Translations under genes and position numbers: made by a program
Notes under the pieces: generated by a model
Databases searched by the model: none
Told to the model about the DNA's origin: nothing
What the model saw: the letters and a program-made list of their open reading frames with translations, nothing else
Shown: piece by piece, positions 27,501 through 34,858 of the stretch
Numbering within the stretch: the stretch's first letter is position 1
Layout: each line of letters opens with the position of its first letter
Assembly: GCA_016699715.1 (NCBI GenBank)
Contig: CP065007.1
Location: 1,860,001-1,924,000 of the forward strand
Source: Candidatus Competibacteraceae bacterium
GTDB lineage: Bacteria > Pseudomonadota > Gammaproteobacteria > Competibacterales > Competibacteraceae
DNA length: 64,000 nucleotides
Direction: 5' to 3'

Positions 27501-27866
27501 AAACCAGGGATGCTGGTCGGAGGTATGGTTGATCACCAATTCGGTGATGATCTTCAGACCCCGCGTGTGCGCTTCGCGGACGAAGATCCGGAAATCGGCC
27601 ATGGTGCCGTACTGGGGATGAATGCTCTGATAGTCGGAGATGTCGTAGCCATCGTCCCGCATCGGCGAAGGATAGAACGGCAACAACCACAGCGTGTCCA
27701 CGCCCAGTTCCTGGAGATAATCCAGGCGCTGGACCAAGCCGCGAAAATCGCCGACCCCATCGTTGTCGCTGTCGCCAAAGGCCTTGACGTGCAACTGATA
27801 AATAAGTGCGTCCTTGTACCACAACGGGTCTTCCACACCGTTCCAGCCCTTCGATTTTTGAGCCAT
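24528..27866 (-). CDS. treS: Trehalose synthase / maltokinase fusion (TreS-Pep2)
   Basis: 1112 aa with two enzymes. Residues 1 to about 560 are GH13 trehalose synthase, which isomerises trehalose and maltose: LVINHTSDQHPWFQ, GVDGVRLDAIPYL (nucleophile), LAEANQWPEDV (acid/base) and FLRNHDELTLEM are present. Residues about 610-1112 are maltokinase (Pep2/Mak), an aminoglycoside-phosphotransferase-like fold: FLPTQRWFAGK, catalytic FHGDYHLGQVLV, and IIIDFEGEPSR as the metal-binding DFE. The fusion channels trehalose to maltose 1-phosphate for GlgE. A strong GGAG precedes ATG 27866, 13 bp after the glgE stop. TreS-Pep2 fusions are known in several bacteria. Confidence 0.94.
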   Translation of the reverse strand: MAQKSKGWNGVEDPLWYKDALIYQLHVKAFGDSDNDGVGDFRGLVQRLDYLQELGVDTLWLLPFYPSPMRDDGYDISDYQSIHPQYGTMADFRIFVREAHTRGLKIITELVINHTSDQHPWFQAARRAPRGSPERNFYVWNDNDDKFPETRIIFTDTETSNWAWDPVAEQYYWHRFFSHQPDLNHNNPAVVKAVTRIMRFWLDLGVDGVRLDAIPYLCVREGTYNENLPETHAVIKQMRAVVDRHYRSRMFLAEANQWPEDVRDYFGDGDECQMAYHFPLMPRMYMAIAQEDRHPIVDILEQTPDIPDNCQWAIFLRNHDELTLEMVTDRERDYMYRTYAADPRSRVNVGIRRRLAPLMDNDYSKIKLMNSLLLSMPGTPIFYYGDEIGMGDNFFLGDRNGVRTPMQWSPDRNAGFSKADPQRLYLPPIMDPIYGYEAVNVEAQHRAPASLLNWMKRMIAVRRTCRAFGRGRLEMLRPGNRKILAYVRAHADEVVLCVANLSRSAQPVELDLSKFKGMVPVEMLGQNPFPPIGELPYLLTLPRYGVYWFRLSYAAPPVWHEDRLPGGDLRILVLFQGWKSFFVDQVEPSRREMAMNLHERLTRRVLPEFLPTQRWFAGKSGRIESVEFDNYDVWVDQTEWVLARIRVWLAERPEPQDYGLPMALAWEDEGEEKLRPLWPYTLARVRVRARMGLLYDAYANEKFTQSMLKMMARNTRIPLGGGWLKFSSTRIFHGLAGDLPEMLPVKRLALDSSNTTLNVGDRMLLKGYRRLRPGINPELEMGRFLTDVADFGNAAPLAGALEYEDKDGNVIALAMLQGFVGNQGDAWTYTQDYLKRFLDDCVQQPETVREAGEGVHVLYLLFATTLGRRTGELHRALALATGDAAFDPEPITPADLSGWIEQIRQEATTTLERLEQAQWRLAEPARSLAGCLLTAREHLMARLDQLEIADSLPMKTRFHGDYHLGQVLVAKDDVIIIDFEGEPSRSLEERRHKNSPLRDVVGMLRSLNYAAHAALRQSTADGTANWEELASYIGDWERQARTAFLEGYAASLRDCPSYPADPEQAKALLDLFTLEKACYELRYELDNRPDWVAIPLGGLCELLSLETKDVPR

Positions 27867-27879
27867 CTATACCTTCTCC

Positions 27880-30087
27880 TCAACCACTGAATGTATCGAA
27901 ATCTTGTTCCGTCTGCAGGCTGCTGCGGATGCGGAACACATGGGCCGGCATCCGGTGCGGATTCAACTCGACATAGTTGCGCGGCCCGTTCCAGATATAG
28001 TGGGCGCCCGTCAGCAGATCGTGCACCTGAAACGGCTGGTCCGGATCCACGCCCAGCCCCGCCAGATCCAGGCCAGTCCAGCCGGCTTGGGTGTAATTGG
28101 GGTCCAGGTTCACCAACACCAGAACGGTGTTGGCGTAATTGTCAGTGGTTTTGCTGTAGCAAATGATCTGTTCGTTATCGACCTCGTGGAACCGCAGGTT
28201 CCAATCGGCTTGCAGCGCCGGATTGCGCTTGCGAATGCGGTTCACCAGGGCGATAAAGTCGCGCAGGCTGTTCGGCCCGTCCAATTCCTGGAAGCCGCGA
28301 TGACGGATCTGGTATTTCTCCGAATCCAGATACTCCTCGCTACCCGGTTTGACGGCGAGATGCTCCATCATTTCGAAGGCTGGGCCGTAAATGCCGTAGT
28401 TGGCGGTCATGGTCGCCGCCAGCACCAGCCGGGACATGAACGCCGGCCGGCCACCGTACTGCAGGGCGGCGGTCAGGATATCCGGCGTGTTGGGCCAGAA
28501 GTTCGGCCGAAAATATTCGCGCCCCGGCCCCTGAGTCAGTTCGGTCAGGTACTCGATCAGCTCCCATTTGGTGTTACGCCAGGCGTAGTAGGTGTAGGAA
28601 TGGGTGTAGCCCAATTTGGCCAGGCGGTGCATCACCTTGGGTCGGGTAAAGGCTTCCGCCAGGAAGATGGCGTTGGGAGTGGTTTTCTTGATCTCGGCGA
28701 CCAGCCACTCCCACATCGGGAAGGGTTTGGTGTGCGGGTTGTCCACCCGGAAGATACGCACGCCCTGCTCGGCCCAGAACTCAAAGATACTCTTGATCTC
28801 TTCCCACAGCGCCTTCCAGTCGCTGGTTTCGAAGTTGAACGGATAGATATCCTGATACTTCTTCGGTGGGTTCTCGGCGTACTGCACCGTGCCGTCCGGT
28901 CGCCAGCGGAACCAGTCCGGATGCTGCTTGACGTAAGGATGGTCCGGCGCGCACTGCAAGGCGATGTCCAGAGCGATCTCGATGCCGTGCTCCCGGGCCT
29001 TGCGCACCAGATGGTGGAAATCTCCCAGCGTGCCGAGCGCCGGCAAAATGTCCTTGTGGCCACCCTCCTCGGCGCCGATGGCCCAAGGGCTGCCGACGTC
29101 GTCCGGTCCGGGCGTGAGCGTGTTGTTCTTGCCCTTGCGATTGATCCGGCCGATGGGGTGGATCGGCGGGAAGTACAGCACGTCGAAACCCATGGCGGCG
29201 AGCCGCGGCAGCCAGGCTTCGCAGTCCCTGAAGGTGCCGTGCTTGCCGGGCGCGGAACCGCAGGAGCGCGGGAACAGCTCGTACCAGGTGCTGAAGCGGG
29301 CACGTTCGTCTTCAGCCATCAATCCCAGGGTCTTTTCGTACTGGATCGCCAATTGGCGGTCGGCATGGTGATGCATCAGCCTGGCCAGTTCCTCGTCCAA
29401 ACCCAACTGGCGGCGATAGTCCAGATCCTGATCGCCGGCCAACGCCGCGGCGCGTTTGGCCAGCCACTGAGCGTCCGCGCCGCTCGCGCGCCGACTGGCC
29501 TTCTCGGTCAGTTCCGCGCCGACCCGCAGGGAAAGCGCGATATCCTCGGCCTGTTCCCAGCGGGGCAAATCGTGCCGCCAGGACTTGAAGGCGTCCACCC
29601 AGGCACAGAGGGTGTACTCGTAAAGTCCCACGTCCAGCACCTGGAATTCACCGCGCCAGCGGTCGTTGACCAGAGGGAGCATCAGCACTTCCCGCCACTC
29701 GGCCTCGCCCTGCCGGCGGTATTGCAACACGCAAGATAGCGAATCGTGACCGTCGGTGAAAACATCGGCCTCCACCACCACGGTCTCGCCCACCACTCGC
29801 TTGATGGGAAACCGGCCCGCGTCGACTTCCGGGCTCACTCCTTCGATGATCGCTCGCTTGCGGCCATCAACCTCCAGCGCTTGCGAGTCGGAATCCTGCA
29901 TTGGATTCGCCTCGACCACCGCGATCTTGCTCTCGGCAACGGGTGAGGTCGGTTTGGCGGCTGCCTGCTGGACCTTGCCGGCGGCTTGGGTCAGTTCAGG
30001 TTCAGCCGGCGCGGCTGGGTGCTTGTCGGCGGGGAAAGTCGGCTTGACCGGCGCCCACTTTTTGTCATCCGAGCCCTTCTTTGCCAT
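27880..30087 (-). CDS. glgE: Alpha-1,4-glucan:maltose-1-phosphate maltosyltransferase
   Basis: About 735 aa, GH13_3. It transfers maltosyl units from maltose 1-phosphate to the end of alpha-1,4-glucan, extending glycogen. An N-terminal Ala/Pro/Lys-rich tail of about 75 residues precedes the beta-sandwich domain (IKRVVGETVVVEADVFTDGH). The barrel has SAPGKHGTFRDCEAWLPRLA, ALQCAPDHPYV, VRIFRVDNPHTKPFPMWEWL (nucleophile D) and AIFLAEAFTRP (acid E). The C-terminus is a beta-domain. ATG 30087 is chosen for its GAGGA; the longer reading frame extends into the divergent promoter region. It is the first gene of the alpha-glucan operon and is divergent from dapD. Confidence 0.93.
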   Translation of the reverse strand: MAKKGSDDKKWAPVKPTFPADKHPAAPAEPELTQAAGKVQQAAAKPTSPVAESKIAVVEANPMQDSDSQALEVDGRKRAIIEGVSPEVDAGRFPIKRVVGETVVVEADVFTDGHDSLSCVLQYRRQGEAEWREVLMLPLVNDRWRGEFQVLDVGLYEYTLCAWVDAFKSWRHDLPRWEQAEDIALSLRVGAELTEKASRRASGADAQWLAKRAAALAGDQDLDYRRQLGLDEELARLMHHHADRQLAIQYEKTLGLMAEDERARFSTWYELFPRSCGSAPGKHGTFRDCEAWLPRLAAMGFDVLYFPPIHPIGRINRKGKNNTLTPGPDDVGSPWAIGAEEGGHKDILPALGTLGDFHHLVRKAREHGIEIALDIALQCAPDHPYVKQHPDWFRWRPDGTVQYAENPPKKYQDIYPFNFETSDWKALWEEIKSIFEFWAEQGVRIFRVDNPHTKPFPMWEWLVAEIKKTTPNAIFLAEAFTRPKVMHRLAKLGYTHSYTYYAWRNTKWELIEYLTELTQGPGREYFRPNFWPNTPDILTAALQYGGRPAFMSRLVLAATMTANYGIYGPAFEMMEHLAVKPGSEEYLDSEKYQIRHRGFQELDGPNSLRDFIALVNRIRKRNPALQADWNLRFHEVDNEQIICYSKTTDNYANTVLVLVNLDPNYTQAGWTGLDLAGLGVDPDQPFQVHDLLTGAHYIWNGPRNYVELNPHRMPAHVFRIRSSLQTEQDFDTFSG

Positions 30088-30330
30088 ACCGATGATCCTC
30101 TTTCGCTGTGCTTGTACGGGTATTGGCAGTGCGCACCGATCCCCCGCGCCTGGCGGTGGCCGACATGCTGCCGTTCGGAAACGTAAGGTGATAAAGTTGC
30201 CGCCCTGATACGGGTCGTCCGAGCGACGATCCATCATCCTTCTATAATTTTATCCCTTCCTATTATGACGGTTTTTGCGGCTGTGCCCAAACTCGCTGTT
30301 GGGATGCCGCCCCGCCGAGGATGTTCCCTG

Positions 30331-31149
30331 ATGAATAAGATACAGCGGATTATCGATGATGCTTTCGAACGCCGCGGCGAGATCGACGCCGCCACCGCGT
30401 CGGCCGATCTGCGCGAGGCGGTCGAGGAGGCGCTGGGGCTGCTGGAACTGGGCCGGGCTCGGGTCGCCGAACCGCGCAACGGTACCTGGATGGTTAACAC
30501 CTGGTTAAAAAAGGCGGTGCTGCTCAGCTTCCGCCTGAACGACAGCACGATCATCCGTGACGGCTACACCAATTATTTCGACAAGGTCCCGCCCAAGTAC
30601 GCCGAATACGGCGAAAACGATTTTCTGGCCGCCGGCGTGCGGGTGGTGCCGCCCGCCACCGCCCGCCGCGGCTCCTACATCGCGCCCGGCGTGGTGCTGA
30701 TGCCGTCCTACGTCAACATCGGCGCCTACGTTGATTCGGGCACCATGGTGGACACTTGGTCCACGGTGGGTTCCTGCGCCCAAATCGGCAAAAACGTCCA
30801 CCTGTCCGGCGGGGTCGGCATCGGCGGCGTACTGGAACCGCTGCAAGCCAGCCCGACCATCATCGAGGACGATTGCTTCATCGGCGCGCGCTCCGAAGTG
30901 GTCGAGGGTGTCATCGTCGAGCGTGGTTCGGTGGTTTCCATGGGGGTCTACATCGGCCAAAGCACCAAGATTTACAACCGGCTGACCGGCGAGATCAGCT
31001 ACGGTCGGATACCGGCCGGATCGGTGGTGGTGTCCGGCGCCCTGCCCGCGCCCGACGGCAGCCACAGCCTGTACTGCGCGATCATCATCAAGCAGGTGGA
31101 TGAGAAAACGCGTGGCCGGGTCAGCCTGAACGAATTGTTGCGCGACTGA
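30331..31149 (+). CDS. dapD: 2,3,4,5-tetrahydropyridine-2,6-dicarboxylate N-succinyltransferase
   Basis: About 272 aa, matching E. coli DapD (274 aa). It succinylates tetrahydrodipicolinate in the succinylase branch of lysine and diaminopimelate synthesis. An N-terminal helical domain (MNKIQRIIDDAFERRGEID) leads to a left-handed beta-helix with hexapeptide repeats (YIAPGVVLMPSYVNIGAYVD, then IGKNVHLSGGVGIGGVLEPL). The C-terminus has IIIKQVDEKTRG. ATG 30331 has GAGGA upstream; the long N-terminal extension from 30265 is not family-like. The pathway partner dapE lies 2.5 kb downstream on the same strand, with two unrelated genes between them. Confidence 0.95.
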   Translation: MNKIQRIIDDAFERRGEIDAATASADLREAVEEALGLLELGRARVAEPRNGTWMVNTWLKKAVLLSFRLNDSTIIRDGYTNYFDKVPPKYAEYGENDFLAAGVRVVPPATARRGSYIAPGVVLMPSYVNIGAYVDSGTMVDTWSTVGSCAQIGKNVHLSGGVGIGGVLEPLQASPTIIEDDCFIGARSEVVEGVIVERGSVVSMGVYIGQSTKIYNRLTGEISYGRIPAGSVVVSGALPAPDGSHSLYCAIIIKQVDEKTRGRVSLNELLRD

Positions 31150-31648
31150 TATGCCGTTTCCAGACCGGCTTTCCTGAAACCGGCTTTCCTAACATTGGCG
31201 GGCTGGGTTGATGCCGAAAAAACCCAGCCGCGCCGCGCTTCACTTCAGCCCGGCAATCCAACCCAAGCGATCAAAAGCCGCCGCCCCTTCCGCTTGAGCG
31301 CGATTTTACTTTGCTTCGCCCGAGGCGGCTTTCATCGGAAAGCCGTCCGCGAAAGTATGCCCGCATGGCCCAAAATGAACTTGGGCGCATGGGTCAAAAT
31401 GAACTGAATAGCGCTCAAAATGACCTCTTACAACTGATTTCATATTTCCATGAATAAAATTTTCAAACTGGCAATCTACCCGTGAATTATAACATTCTCA
31501 AACAGTTATTTTAGTTATTTTGGTTTTCCTGTTTTTCCATTCTTCAATTGGATGTGAAAATTAAAATTCAGAAAACGGCATGAGAAATGCTTTCTAATAT
31601 AACTAACCATCGGTGTGCATTGAAAATGTAATACTGGAGAACCTTACC
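31150..31648. other. Gene-free gap between dapD and the LysM gene
   Basis: About 500 bp. The first half is GC-rich with only short unsupported frames. The second half is markedly AT-rich, marking the left edge of a compositionally different insert. Three copies of a CAAAATGA motif occur at 31371, 31395 and 31416 (spacing 24 and 21 bp), with no known meaning. I see no RNA gene or clear promoter. Confidence 0.5.
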
Positions 31649-32878
31649 ATGCCTACTCCCTACACAGTTAAATCCGGCGATACTCTATCGGTAATTGCCA
31701 GCAAGCATGGAATGAAATGGCAGGATATCTATAATCATCCCGCCAATGCGGCTTTCCGTCAGAAAAGGCCCAATCCTAATTTGATCTATCCTGGCGATGT
31801 GATCATCATCCCAGATGGTGCGACAGGCCCTGTTGCGCCCGCATCCGTAAAGATTGAACTCGACGACAACCAGGTTGGGAAAACCGGTGACACGATCCCG
31901 AGCAATCTTGGTGCGGTCGGAAAAAAACACTATGTTTCTCCAAAGGTTGACAACGCCATGACCGTCTTTGCCTTCTGGCCTTTCAACCAGCAATCGATGT
32001 CGCCTTTTGTCACTCTCAAGGCCAGCGACAGCACCAACTTTACCGCAAACTTTGAATGGGAAGGCGCCACCCCCATTCCAGGAACTCCTCACAAAGCCAG
32101 GATATCACGACTGATAGCCGGACATTTTCCTGTCAAAATAAAAAACAAATCCACCGGGCATATCGTGGACGAACTGCATGTCTGGATCGTCTGGTCAGAA
32201 ATCACAGCCAGTGACGCCACTAATAGTACCGGCGATAAAGGAGCTTATTTCCTGGTGAGTATGGGCTACGAGTTCACGCACACCATCAAACCGAGCACCA
32301 TCATTACAGCCGCCGATCGTCCTAATTTGTCCGGGACCAACACGTCACCAGCGCCACCCGCGTCTGGATTGAATCACAAGGGAGATCCATTGACCGGGGG
32401 CGTCAACAAAAAATGGGACAGCTCTCGGAAAATCCGCAAAAAGACCCTCAACCCAAATGCGGTCGCATTGCCGGGCGATGCTTCCTTTCATGGCAATTAT
32501 CACAACTTTCCCAGCATGAGCGACGGCGATGGCCGCCCGGGCGGAGCCGGAGCCGTCTCCTTCTCCGACTGGCTGGTCGCGGGTAACGACGACGCCGGCG
32601 TCGGCGACGAGGATAACGATCCCTACACCGCGCCGCACTCAAGGATATTATGGGGCATCGACACGCCTACTCGATTCATCGGGCATACGGCCGGCGCCAA
32701 CGGCAATACCGTGGAATGGCGCTTACACTTTCTGGAATTCACGCGACTGGAAATTAATGGCAAATGGTACCTGATTTCCAATTATTTCCCTTGGCGTGTA
32801 CATTACAAGTTAAAAAAGGAAGGCGGCAAATGGAAAAACAATGGTAGCAACAAAGCTACCGACAATGTTGGTTTTTAA
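31649..32878 (+). CDS. LysM-domain protein of unknown function
   Basis: About 409 aa. Residues 2-55 are a LysM domain (TPYTVKSGDTLSVIASKHGM through NLIYPGDVIIIPDG), which binds peptidoglycan or serves as a structural module in phage-tail-like and type VI-associated proteins. No signal peptide is present. The remainder is rich in Gly, Asp, Trp and aromatic residues (NYHNFPSMSDGDGRPGGAG, FIGHTAGANGNTVEWRLHFL) and has no family I know. GGAGA precedes ATG 31649. It is followed after 3 bp by an exported HEAT-like protein. Arrangement and composition suggest an acquired two-gene cassette between dapD and dapE. An effector/immunity relation is possible but unproven. Confidence 0.65.
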   Translation: MPTPYTVKSGDTLSVIASKHGMKWQDIYNHPANAAFRQKRPNPNLIYPGDVIIIPDGATGPVAPASVKIELDDNQVGKTGDTIPSNLGAVGKKHYVSPKVDNAMTVFAFWPFNQQSMSPFVTLKASDSTNFTANFEWEGATPIPGTPHKARISRLIAGHFPVKIKNKSTGHIVDELHVWIVWSEITASDATNSTGDKGAYFLVSMGYEFTHTIKPSTIITAADRPNLSGTNTSPAPPASGLNHKGDPLTGGVNKKWDSSRKIRKKTLNPNAVALPGDASFHGNYHNFPSMSDGDGRPGGAGAVSFSDWLVAGNDDAGVGDEDNDPYTAPHSRILWGIDTPTRFIGHTAGANGNTVEWRLHFLEFTRLEINGKWYLISNYFPWRVHYKLKKEGGKWKNNGSNKATDNVGF

Positions 32879-32881
32879 GCA

Positions 32882-33586
32882 ATGATGGCTATTCGATTTT
32901 TCCAATATTCCATTTTAATGGCACGCACTTTATCTGGATATATCGCGGCCGCCATTGTCGTTACCCTATCGATAGGAGTGTCCCAAGCCATGACATCAGA
33001 AACGCAAAGCCCAGCGCTCTCTTCGTTACGTAGCACATCCGGCACGGAACTGGAGAACCTCGTCGAACATTACTTGAATCAGCGCGAAGCCGATGTCCGG
33101 GAACTCATGGATATCGTCGGCGGACAAGAAAGCATATTTCTCAAAAGCCAGCGAGTCGCCACCAAGAGCAAGGACTGGTTTTCCATAACCTTGCTGGGTG
33201 ACATCAAGGCAACCGCAGCCGCACCCTTGCTGGCCAGACTGATTACGATTAGAGACACCTCCTTTTCCCTGGTATCCGACGAAGGCAACCCGCACTGGTA
33301 CTCCTTTCCGGCGGCCGTGGCCCTATCGAAGATCGGCTTGCCCGCCGTTGAGCCCTTACTCGATCTAACCCGTACCGCTCCTCCGGCCAGCACCGCTTTT
33401 CATCTCGGCGCGGTAACGCTCGAAGCCATTCTCGGCGAAGAACTGGCGATTTTCGCCGCCCAACAGTACGCCCGGGACCACTCGGACTTCTCGCAACCGG
33501 ATCGACTGGCCGCGCTCACCACCCTGATTCGGACCGGCCACCAGCGTTGGACCGCCCATGGCGCTTCCGACTTTTCACCGGAGTAA
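32882..33586 (+). CDS. Exported hypothetical protein with HEAT-like repeats
   Basis: 234 aa. An N-terminal signal peptide is visible (IAAAIVVTLSIGVSQA, cleavage near SQA-MT). The mature part is helical with HEAT-like pairs: LLGDIKATAAAPLLARLITI and AAVALSKIGLPAVEPLLDLT. No catalytic motif is apparent. ATG 32882 follows the LysM gene stop by 3 bp, with an in-frame alternative at 32918; neither has a good ribosome-binding site, which suggests translational coupling. A periplasmic helical partner encoded right after a cell-wall-binding protein is reminiscent of an immunity protein, but this is inference from layout only. Confidence 0.6.
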   Translation: MMAIRFFQYSILMARTLSGYIAAAIVVTLSIGVSQAMTSETQSPALSSLRSTSGTELENLVEHYLNQREADVRELMDIVGGQESIFLKSQRVATKSKDWFSITLLGDIKATAAAPLLARLITIRDTSFSLVSDEGNPHWYSFPAAVALSKIGLPAVEPLLDLTRTAPPASTAFHLGAVTLEAILGEELAIFAAQQYARDHSDFSQPDRLAALTTLIRTGHQRWTAHGASDFSPE

Positions 33587-33642
33587 GATAGACTTCAAGG
33601 CACGAATTACCGCTTCCCGACCGGACTCGACCCCTGCCGACC

Positions 33643-34800
33643 ATGCCCTCCACCCTGGACCTTGCTCTCAACCTGATCCGCCGGCCCTCGACCACCCCCG
33701 AGGACGCCGGCTGCCAAGAACTCATGATCGCGCGGTTGGCGGCGCTCGGCTTCCGGGTGGAGCGGCTGCGCTGCGGCCAAGTGGATAACTTCTGGGCGCG
33801 GCATGGCGACGACGGGCCGCTGTTCGCCTTCGCCGGCCATACCGACGTGGTGCCGCCCGGCCCGCTGGAGCGCTGGCAATCGCCGCCGTTCGCCCCGGAA
33901 ATCCGCGAGGGCTGGCTGTACGGGCGCGGCGCGGCCGACATGAAAAGCAGCCTGGCGGCAATGGTCACCGCCTGCGAGCGCTTCCTCGCTGACTGCCCGC
34001 GTCCACGCGGCTCCATCGCCTTCCTCGTCACCAGCGACGAAGAAGGCGCGGCGGTGGACGGCACAATCAAGGTGGTGGAGCGGCTGGAGGCGCGCGGCGA
34101 AAAAATCCGCTGGTGTCTGGTGGGCGAACCGTCCAGTTCGGCCCAACTGGGCGATACGATCAAAAACGGCCGGCGTGGCTCGCTGAACGGCCGACTACGA
34201 CTGCGCGGGAAGCAGGGCCACGTCGCCTACCCCCACCTGGCCCAGAACCCGATCCACGCGATCGGGCCGATTCTCGGCGCGCTGGCGGATGAAGTCTGGG
34301 ATCAGGGTCACGAGTGCTTCCCGCCGACTTCGTTGCAGATGTCCAACCTGCATTCCGGCACCGGCGCGGTCAACGTCGTGCCCGGCGATCTGGAACTGTT
34401 GTTCAACTTCCGCTTTTCACCGGCGGTCACGGTCGGGCAGCTTGAGGAACGCACCCGCCTGATCATCGAAACCGGCCTGTTCAACGAAGAAATCAAGACC
34501 GGCCAGGTGTTCCAGTACGAACTGGACTGGAACCTGTCGGGGTCGCCGTTCTTTACGCCGCCCGGCGAACTGGTGACCGCCGCCGCCGCCGCGATCCGCG
34601 CCGAAACCGGGCTGGAACCGGAACTGTCCACCGCCGGCGGTACCTCCGACGGGCGCTTCATCGCGCCCACCGGCGCGCAGGTGATCGAACTTGGGCCATC
34701 CAACGCCACCATCCACCAGATCGACGAACGCTTGCCCGTCACCGATCTGGAACGACTGAGCCGAATCTACCAAGCTATTCTGCGCCGGCTGCTGGCCTGA
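33643..34800 (+). CDS. dapE: Succinyl-diaminopimelate desuccinylase
   Basis: 385 aa, M20 metallopeptidase family. It releases succinate from N-succinyl-LL-diaminopimelate in the lysine/peptidoglycan pathway. The two-zinc ligands are visible: H in FAFAGHTDVVPPG, bridging D in YGRGAADMKSS, the general base and ligand glutamates in TSDEEGAAVDG, and the late histidine in SNATIHQIDERLPV. The dimerisation domain contains the conserved GRRGSLNGRLRLRGKQGHVA and the FNFRFSP strand. Length fits the family (375-385 aa). It follows dapD in function and strand, and the LysM/HEAT cassette lies between them. Confidence 0.95.
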   Translation: MPSTLDLALNLIRRPSTTPEDAGCQELMIARLAALGFRVERLRCGQVDNFWARHGDDGPLFAFAGHTDVVPPGPLERWQSPPFAPEIREGWLYGRGAADMKSSLAAMVTACERFLADCPRPRGSIAFLVTSDEEGAAVDGTIKVVERLEARGEKIRWCLVGEPSSSAQLGDTIKNGRRGSLNGRLRLRGKQGHVAYPHLAQNPIHAIGPILGALADEVWDQGHECFPPTSLQMSNLHSGTGAVNVVPGDLELLFNFRFSPAVTVGQLEERTRLIIETGLFNEEIKTGQVFQYELDWNLSGSPFFTPPGELVTAAAAAIRAETGLEPELSTAGGTSDGRFIAPTGAQVIELGPSNATIHQIDERLPVTDLERLSRIYQAILRRLLA

Positions 34801-34858
34801 GCGAACCCCATGAGCCGAATCCGTCCCTCGTTGGCGGAATCCTGCCCGAGAGATATTC

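Noticed and set aside
26397..29739. Long + strand frames (497 and 611 aa) opposite treS and glgE
   Set aside because: Antisense shadows of genes with intact catalytic motifs.
31195..31407. 70-aa frame after dapD
   Set aside because: No coding features or ribosome-binding site; it crosses the repeated CAAAATGA motifs.
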